Part shown: positions 59,470 to 64,000 of the stretch, piece after piece
Numbering within the stretch: the first letter of the stretch is position 1
Layout: the number at the start of each line of letters is the position of its first letter
Origin: Iamia majanohamensis
GTDB taxonomy: Bacteria > Actinomycetota > Acidimicrobiia > Acidimicrobiales > Iamiaceae
NCBI RefSeq assembly: GCF_028532485.1
Contig: NZ_CP116942.1
Location: 2,728,001-2,792,000, forward strand
Length of the DNA stretch: 64,000 nucleotides
Reading direction: 5' to 3'
Notes under the pieces: model-generated
Databases searched by the model: none
Seen by the model: the letters and a program-made list of their open reading frames with translations, nothing else
Told to the model about the DNA's origin: nothing
Position numbers and translations under genes: made by a program

Positions 59470-61671
59470 ATGCAGACCGAGCCCGACGGGCGCAAGATCG
59501 GTGAGGTGGCCGCCGCCGCCGGCGTGACCATCCGGACGTTGCACCACTACGAGGCGATCGGCCTGCTGGCACCTCCTCGACGGACGGCGTCGGGGCACCG
59601 CCTCTACGACGACGAGGCGATCGAGCGGCTCTACCGCATCTGCGTGCTCCGTCGGCTGGGCATGTCCCTGCGCGAGATCGACCGGGCCCTCGCCGGCGAC
59701 GACTGGAGCCTCGGCGGGGTGCTGCGCTCGCACCTGGCCGACCTCGAGGCCCGGCTCGCCGCGGCCAACCGCCTCCGCTCCGGCCTGCTGCAGATCCTGT
59801 CCGACACCACCACCCCCGACGACCCCGCCGCCCCCCTCCTGGAGGTCCTGTCCGAGATGACCACCGTCGACCACGACATCGAGCAGAGGATCCAGATCCT
59901 CGTCTACTCCGACCTGGAGGCGGCCATGGCCCACCTGGTGGAGGTCTTCGACCTGGGGCCCGGCGAGCTCACGAGGGACGGGGACGGCCACCCCGTCCAC
60001 GGCACGGTCGACGCCGGCGACGGTGTGATCTGGCTGCACCCGGAGGCACCGGACTTCGGTCTGGCCTCGCCCCGCACGCTGGGCGCCGCCACCGCCTCGG
60101 TCGCGGTGATGGTCGAGGACGTGGACGCCCACCACCGTCGCGCCGCGGCCAGGGGCGCCGACGTCGTCTACCCACCGGTCGACCAGCCCTACGGGTTCCG
60201 CGAGTACAGCGCCCGGGACCCCGAGGGCGGGCTCTGGTCGTTCATGCGACGCCTGCCCCGAGGAGGGGTCGTGAGCGAGGGCCGCGGCCCCACCCGGGCG
60301 TGCGACCTGCTCGTCACCGGCGGCGACCTCCTCGACCTCGATGCGCCGGGGTCCGTGCGAGCCGACCACGCGGTCGCCGTGGCCGGGGGCGAGATCGCCG
60401 CCGTCGGACCCGCGGCCGAGCTCGGTGCGCGGTGGGACCCGGACCGGACGATCGACGCCCGGGGATGCGTCGTCGCGCCCGGCTTCGTCGACGCCCACAT
60501 CCACCTCTCGTCGTTCCTCGTGACCCCGCTCGCCCACGAGCGCGCCGCCGGCCCCTCCCTGTTCGGCGGCGGCGCGGAACCGGCCGACCTCCTCACCCTC
60601 GTGGCCCGGATGACCTCGATGCCGGTCCCCGCCGAGGTCACCCGGGCCGTCCTCCGCCCGGTCCTCGGCGCCCTCGTCGCCGCCGGCACCACCAGCGTGG
60701 TCGACGCCGGCAGCGCGGGGCTCGAGGGCCTCGCCGACGCCGCCGAGGACGTCGGCATCCGTCTGGCGACCGGCCCCTCGCTGGCCGACCTCTGGGTCGA
60801 GGACGGCACCTTCGGTCGCCAGGCCGACGCCGACGAGGTGCTGGCCCGGGCCCGGGACCTCGTCGATCGCCTGGACGGGCGGGCCGGCGGCCGGGTCCGC
60901 GCCGTGGTCTCGGCCGTCGAGCCCACCGCATGCAGCGACGAGCTGCTCCGCGGCATCGCCGCCCTGGCGGCCGAGGCCGACCTCCCCACCCACGTCCACT
61001 GCCTGATCGACGAGGACTCCGATGCCCTGCACCGCGAGGTCCACGGCACCGACCCCGTCGACCGGCTCGAGGCCACGGGGGTGCTGGGCCCCCACTGCAC
61101 GGCCATGCACGTGGGCAACGCCGACGACCACGCGGTGGAGGTGCTGGCCCGGTCGGGCGCGACCGTCGACCACAACCCGCTGGGCAACACCATGCTGGGC
61201 TGGGGCACCATGCACCGGCGGGCGGTGCCCCGCCTGCTCGCCGCCGGCGTGCCGATCGTGCTCGGCAGCGACCACTCGCCCTCGATGGTGCCCACGCCCT
61301 TCGACCTGGTCCACGCCGCCCTGATGGCCCAGCGGGAGGCCGGCGGTGCCGACGACGCCCTCCTGGCCGAGGACGCCCTCGCCATGGCCACCAACGCCGA
61401 CGTGGCGATGGGGCGACCGGGCGCACTGGGGGCGCTGCGGGTCGGTCGCCGGGCCGACCTCGTCGTGGTCGACACCTCCGGACCGCACCACCTGGGCAGC
61501 CGGCACCCGGTCCCGTCACTGGCCCTCCGGGCCCGCGCCGCCGACATGCGGACGGTGGTGGTCGACGGTGCGGTCGTGGTCGACGACGGGGCCGTCCAGA
61601 CCCTGGACCTGGCCGAGGCGACGGCCGAGGCGACCGAGGTGCTCCGGGCCGTGGCGGCCCACGCAGGCTGA
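59470..61671 (+). CDS. MerR regulator - VOC domain - amidohydrolase single reading frame
   Basis: One 733-residue frame without stops. Residues 1-75 are a MerR winged helix (IGEVAAAAGVTIRTLHHYEAIGLL) and ~85-125 the dimerisation helix. Residues ~138-262 are a VOC (glyoxalase/bleomycin-resistance) domain (RIQILVYSDLEAAMAHLVEVF ... DPEGGLWSFMRRL). Residues ~270-733 are a metal-dependent amidohydrolase of the ATZ/TRZ type: HxH at H343/H345 (VDAHIHL), later THVHC, AMHVG and GSDHSP. An internal GTG at 60271 with AGGAGG just upstream could also start the free hydrolase (466 residues). The ligand and substrate are unknown; the VOC domain may sense the hydrolase substrate. It converges with yraN. Confidence 0.85.
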   Translation: MQTEPDGRKIGEVAAAAGVTIRTLHHYEAIGLLAPPRRTASGHRLYDDEAIERLYRICVLRRLGMSLREIDRALAGDDWSLGGVLRSHLADLEARLAAANRLRSGLLQILSDTTTPDDPAAPLLEVLSEMTTVDHDIEQRIQILVYSDLEAAMAHLVEVFDLGPGELTRDGDGHPVHGTVDAGDGVIWLHPEAPDFGLASPRTLGAATASVAVMVEDVDAHHRRAAARGADVVYPPVDQPYGFREYSARDPEGGLWSFMRRLPRGGVVSEGRGPTRACDLLVTGGDLLDLDAPGSVRADHAVAVAGGEIAAVGPAAELGARWDPDRTIDARGCVVAPGFVDAHIHLSSFLVTPLAHERAAGPSLFGGGAEPADLLTLVARMTSMPVPAEVTRAVLRPVLGALVAAGTTSVVDAGSAGLEGLADAAEDVGIRLATGPSLADLWVEDGTFGRQADADEVLARARDLVDRLDGRAGGRVRAVVSAVEPTACSDELLRGIAALAAEADLPTHVHCLIDEDSDALHREVHGTDPVDRLEATGVLGPHCTAMHVGNADDHAVEVLARSGATVDHNPLGNTMLGWGTMHRRAVPRLLAAGVPIVLGSDHSPSMVPTPFDLVHAALMAQREAGGADDALLAEDALAMATNADVAMGRPGALGALRVGRRADLVVVDTSGPHHLGSRHPVPSLALRARAADMRTVVVDGAVVVDDGAVQTLDLAEATAEATEVLRAVAAHAG
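60261..60273 (+). promoter_or_regulatory. Internal ribosome binding site and GTG before the amidohydrolase part
   Basis: AGGAGG (60261-60266) lies 4 nt before an in-frame GTG (60271) at the exact border of the VOC and amidohydrolase domains. It could produce a separate hydrolase from the same mRNA. Confidence 0.5.
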
Positions 61672-61693
61672 CCGCCGCGGCGCCCCCGACGCC

Positions 61694-62059
61694 TCAGAAG
61701 GCGTCCTCGATGACCTCCACCTGGTCCCCGAGCACGGCCACCACGTCGAAGCGGACGTCGACCGCGCCGAGGCCGGCCTGGGCCAGCCAGGCCGCCCCGA
61801 GGCGCCGGATCCGGGCCTGCTTGTCCGGGGTCACGGCCTCGGCCGGCACCCCGAACGCCGCCGTGGTGCGGGTCTTGACCTCGCACACGGCGACGACCCG
61901 GCCCCTGCGGACGACCAGGTCGATCTCGCCCCGGCGACCGTCGCGCCAGTTGCGGGCCAGCACGGTCCAGCCCCGGTCCTCGTACCAGGCCGCGGCCAGC
62001 TGCTCACCCCGGGCGCCGAGCCGCTGGCGACGCCGGTCGGGCGGGCGCCCGCCGGGCAC
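61694..62059 (-). CDS. yraN: YraN-family (UPF0102) nuclease-like protein
   Basis: The 121-residue protein shows the restriction-endonuclease-like core of UPF0102: [18 protein letters not shown], the GEIDLV strand and VCEVKTR. It normally lies between rplS/rnhB and comM; here comM is 13 kb away. It starts with GTG at 62059, 9 bp after the rplS stop. The function is not established. Confidence 0.92.
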   Translation of the reverse strand: MPGGRPPDRRRQRLGARGEQLAAAWYEDRGWTVLARNWRDGRRGEIDLVVRRGRVVAVCEVKTRTTAAFGVPAEAVTPDKQARIRRLGAAWLAQAGLGAVDVRFDVVAVLGDQVEVIEDAF

Positions 62060-62068
62060 CCGGGATCC

Positions 62069-62452
62069 CTACTTCTTGAGGGTGCTGGGGTCCCGCTTCT
62101 CGCGGACCTTGGCGGCCTTGCCGACCCGGTCGCGGAGGTAGAAGAGCTTGGCCCGGCGCACGTCGCCCCGGCTCACGACCTCGATGCGGGACACGTTCGG
62201 GGTGTGGAGCGGGAAGGTGCGCTCGACGCCGACGCCGTAGCTCACCTTGCGGACGGTGAAGGTCTCGTGCACCCCGGAGCCCTGGCGCTTGATGACCACG
62301 CCCTGGAAGACCTGGACGCGCTCCTTGTTGCCCTCGATCACGCGGACGTGGACCTTGAGGGTGTCGCCGGCGCCGAAGTCGGGCACGGGCTCGGTGCGGG
62401 CCGCGCTGCTGGTCTCGATGGTGGCGGTGTCGATGACGTCGAGGCGGTTCAT
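62069..62452 (-). CDS. rplS: 50S ribosomal protein L19
   Basis: L19 sits at the 30S-50S interface. The 127-residue protein has the signature segments [50 protein letters not shown] and [21 protein letters not shown]. It starts with ATG at 62452 and follows trmD by 93 bp. Confidence 0.98.
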   Translation of the reverse strand: MNRLDVIDTATIETSSAARTEPVPDFGAGDTLKVHVRVIEGNKERVQVFQGVVIKRQGSGVHETFTVRKVSYGVGVERTFPLHTPNVSRIEVVSRGDVRRAKLFYLRDRVGKAAKVREKRDPSTLKK

Positions 62453-62545
62453 GGCGCGTGCGATCCTTCGGGTGGGTGGGGCGGGGCCGCTGCGGGCGGG
62501 CCGTCCGCCGGAGCCGCAGGGTCGGCTCAGGGGCGACCGACCACG

Positions 62546-63331
62546 CTAGCCGTCGTCGGCGGCGGGGGGAAAGCCGGGGGCCGGCCCTGCGCCGGCGGCG
62601 GGCGGCTGGTCGACGGGTGCGACATCGGCGAGGAGGTCCTCCTCCTCGGGGCTGAGCCCGCCCCGGGCCGCCAGCAGGTCGGGGCGCAGGGCCCGGGTGC
62701 GGTGCAGGGCCTGGGCGCGCCGCCAGCGGGCGATGCGGGCGTGGTCGCCGGAGCGCAGGACCTCGGGCACCTCGTGGCCCCGCCACGAGGCGGGCCGGGT
62801 GTACTGCGGGTACTCCAGCAGCCCGTCGGCGAAGGACTCCTCCTCGGCCGAGGCCTCGTTGCCCATCACGCCGGGCACCAGGCGCCCCACCGCCTCCAGG
62901 ACGACCATGGCCGCCACCTCCCCCCCGGCCAGGACGTAGTCGCCGATCGAGAGCTCCCCGTCGACGACCTGGGTCCGCACCCGGTGGTCGACGTCCTCGT
63001 AGCGCCCGCACAGCAGCGAGAAGCCCTCCCCCGCGGCGAGCTCCCGGGCCAGGGGCTGGTCGAGGCGCCGACCTCCGGGGCCGAGCAGGAGCAGCGGCCG
63101 GGGCGGCTCGACGGCCTCGACCACCCGGGCCAGGGGCTCGGCCCGCAGCACCATGCCGGCGCCGCCGCCGAAGGGGGCGTCGTCGACGGAGCGGTGGGGG
63201 TCGTCGGTGCCGGCCCGCAGGTCGTGGACCCGCACGTCGAGCAGGCCGGCGCGCCGGGCCCTGCCCAGCAGGCTCGCCCCGGCGAAGCCGTCGACCAGGT
63301 CGGGGAAGATGGTGAGGACGTCGATGCGCAC
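62546..63331 (-). CDS. trmD: tRNA (guanine-37-N1)-methyltransferase
   Basis: TrmD methylates G37 of tRNAs, preventing frameshifting. The 261-residue SPOUT enzyme has the trefoil-knot motifs [37 protein letters not shown] and [12 protein letters not shown]. The usual GRYEGxD reads GRYEDVD. The C-terminal ~30 residues are A/P/G-rich. It starts with ATG at 63331, 12 bp after rimM. Confidence 0.97.
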   Translation of the reverse strand: MRIDVLTIFPDLVDGFAGASLLGRARRAGLLDVRVHDLRAGTDDPHRSVDDAPFGGGAGMVLRAEPLARVVEAVEPPRPLLLLGPGGRRLDQPLARELAAGEGFSLLCGRYEDVDHRVRTQVVDGELSIGDYVLAGGEVAAMVVLEAVGRLVPGVMGNEASAEEESFADGLLEYPQYTRPASWRGHEVPEVLRSGDHARIARWRRAQALHRTRALRPDLLAARGGLSPEEEDLLADVAPVDQPPAAGAGPAPGFPPAADDG

Positions 63332-63343
63332 GGCGGCGACGCC

Positions 63344-63841
63344 TCAGCCGGCGGCGAGGTCGCCGTCGAGGAGGCCCTCGGGCGGGTCGATCACCACCCG
63401 GGCGGGCAGGCCCGAGGCGTCGGTGACGAACACGACCGGCACCAGGGCCCCGGACTCGAGGACCAGCAGCTCGTGGGCCGGGTTGTCCTGGACGGCCTCG
63501 ACCCGGCCCACGGCCGTGCCGTCGGGCAGGGCCACCTCGGCCCCCACCAGCTCGTGGACCCACATGGCGTCGTCGTCGGCCTCGAGCGGGGCGGCGGAGA
63601 GGGCCAGGCCCCGCAGGGCCTCGGCGCCGTCGCGGCCGTCGACGCCGGAGAAGGCGACGATCCAGCGGTGCTGGTGGGGTCCCGACCGCAGCACCTCGCG
63701 CTCGACGTCACCGACCCAGAGGCGGGCGCCGGGGGCGACGCGCTCGGTGCGGTCGGTGGTGAGGGCGACGATGACCTCGCCCCGGAGGCCGTGGGCCTTG
63801 TCGACCCGGCCGACCTCGAGCAGGTCGTCGGGCGGGGCCAC
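63344..63841 (-). CDS. rimM: 16S rRNA processing protein RimM
   Basis: RimM is a 30S assembly factor. The 165-residue protein has the N-terminal barrel with LEVGRVDKAHGLRGEVIV and the C-terminal PRC-barrel (WVHELVGAEVALPDG, GRVEAVQDNPAHELLVL). The GTG at 63841 is 2 bp after the khpA stop, so the genes are cotranscribed with trmD and rplS. Confidence 0.96.
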   Translation of the reverse strand: MAPPDDLLEVGRVDKAHGLRGEVIVALTTDRTERVAPGARLWVGDVEREVLRSGPHQHRWIVAFSGVDGRDGAEALRGLALSAAPLEADDDAMWVHELVGAEVALPDGTAVGRVEAVQDNPAHELLVLESGALVPVVFVTDASGLPARVVIDPPEGLLDGDLAAG

Positions 63842-63843
63842 GT

Positions 63844-64000
63844 CTAGTCGACGAACTCGATGGAGACGCCGGTCTCGCCGTCCTTGGCGGCGGCGGCCCG
63901 GCTGACGTCGCGGATGGCGTTGGCCACGCGGCCCCGCTTGCCGATGACCCGGCCCATGTCGCCGTCGGCCACCGAGACGTTGAAGGTGAGCCCGTCGCTG
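63844..64000 (-). CDS. khpA: KH-domain RNA-binding protein KhpA, C-terminal part (cut by window edge)
   Basis: The visible 51 codons encode the end of a KH domain. The GxxG RNA-binding loop is in GRVIGKRGRVANAIRDV, followed by RAAAAKDGETGVSIEFVD and the stop. KhpA (YlqC) lies between rpsP and rimM in most Gram-positive bacteria, which fits. The N-terminus is beyond the right end of the window. Confidence 0.92.
   Translation of the reverse strand, partial: SDGLTFNVSVADGDMGRVIGKRGRVANAIRDVSRAAAAKDGETGVSIEFVD

Overview
The window is a very GC-rich (roughly 72-74% by eye) chromosomal segment, coded mostly on the minus strand. Gene order and protein character point to an actinobacterium, probably of class Acidimicrobiia. 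That placement is an inference from the high GC, the GTG/TTG starts, the TANNNT -10 elements placed directly before start codons, the DprE1/DprE2/UbiA set and the actinobacterial small proteins. I saw no rRNA, tRNA, CRISPR array, insertion sequence or prophage.

The backbone is one long conserved housekeeping block on the minus strand. Read from the right end leftward it runs: khpA (partial), rimM, trmD, rplS, yraN; an interruption of about 13 kb; comM, dprA, xerC, an M23-like gene, rpsB, tsf, pyrH, frr, cdsA, dxr, rseP, ispG; a decaprenyl-phosphoryl-arabinose locus (dprE2, ubiA-type transferase, dprE1); proS; rimP, nusA, ylxR, infB, ylxP-type DUF503, rbfA, truB, ribF, rpsO, pnp, an M16 peptidase, dapB, dapA and rnj (partial). 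These genes serve translation, RNA turnover, isoprenoid and phospholipid synthesis, and lysine/diaminopimelate synthesis.

Between these genes sit smaller inserts. 1.4-5.8 kb holds a ferritin-like diiron protein with two TetR regulators, SURF1 and a VTT/DedA membrane protein. 6.7-8.5 kb holds a PRC-barrel coiled-coil protein and a polytopic membrane protein. 13-18.4 kb holds an alpha/beta hydrolase, a neocarzinostatin-like secreted protein, an FMN-binding PNPOx-type protein and an APC transporter. 25.6-31.1 kb holds an SDR, an AlkB-type dioxygenase, a PGPGW membrane protein and a secreted DUF4214/beta-propeller protein.

The main accessory region is about 48.4-61.7 kb, between comM and yraN. 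It holds a CmtR-type metal-sensing repressor with a CDF-like transporter, a PilZ protein, an enoyl-CoA hydratase/isomerase beside a 36-residue membrane protein and a small zinc-binding protein, a secreted phosphodiesterase whose DUF4214 tail is frameshifted, a stand-alone NuoF-like flavoprotein, a glutathionyl-hydroquinone-reductase-like protein, an NAD(P)-binding protein, a CPBP protease, an SRPBCC protein, and a single 733-residue reading frame that joins a MerR regulator, a VOC ligand-binding domain and an amidohydrolase.

Two conserved genes carry apparent frameshifts (infB in a 7-G run; the phosphodiesterase near 52,770). At least ten genes show a TANNNT hexamer 6-8 nt before the start codon, which suggests widespread leaderless transcription. 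Several of these promoters are overlapped by palindromes suited to autoregulation (TetR, CmtR, MerR).
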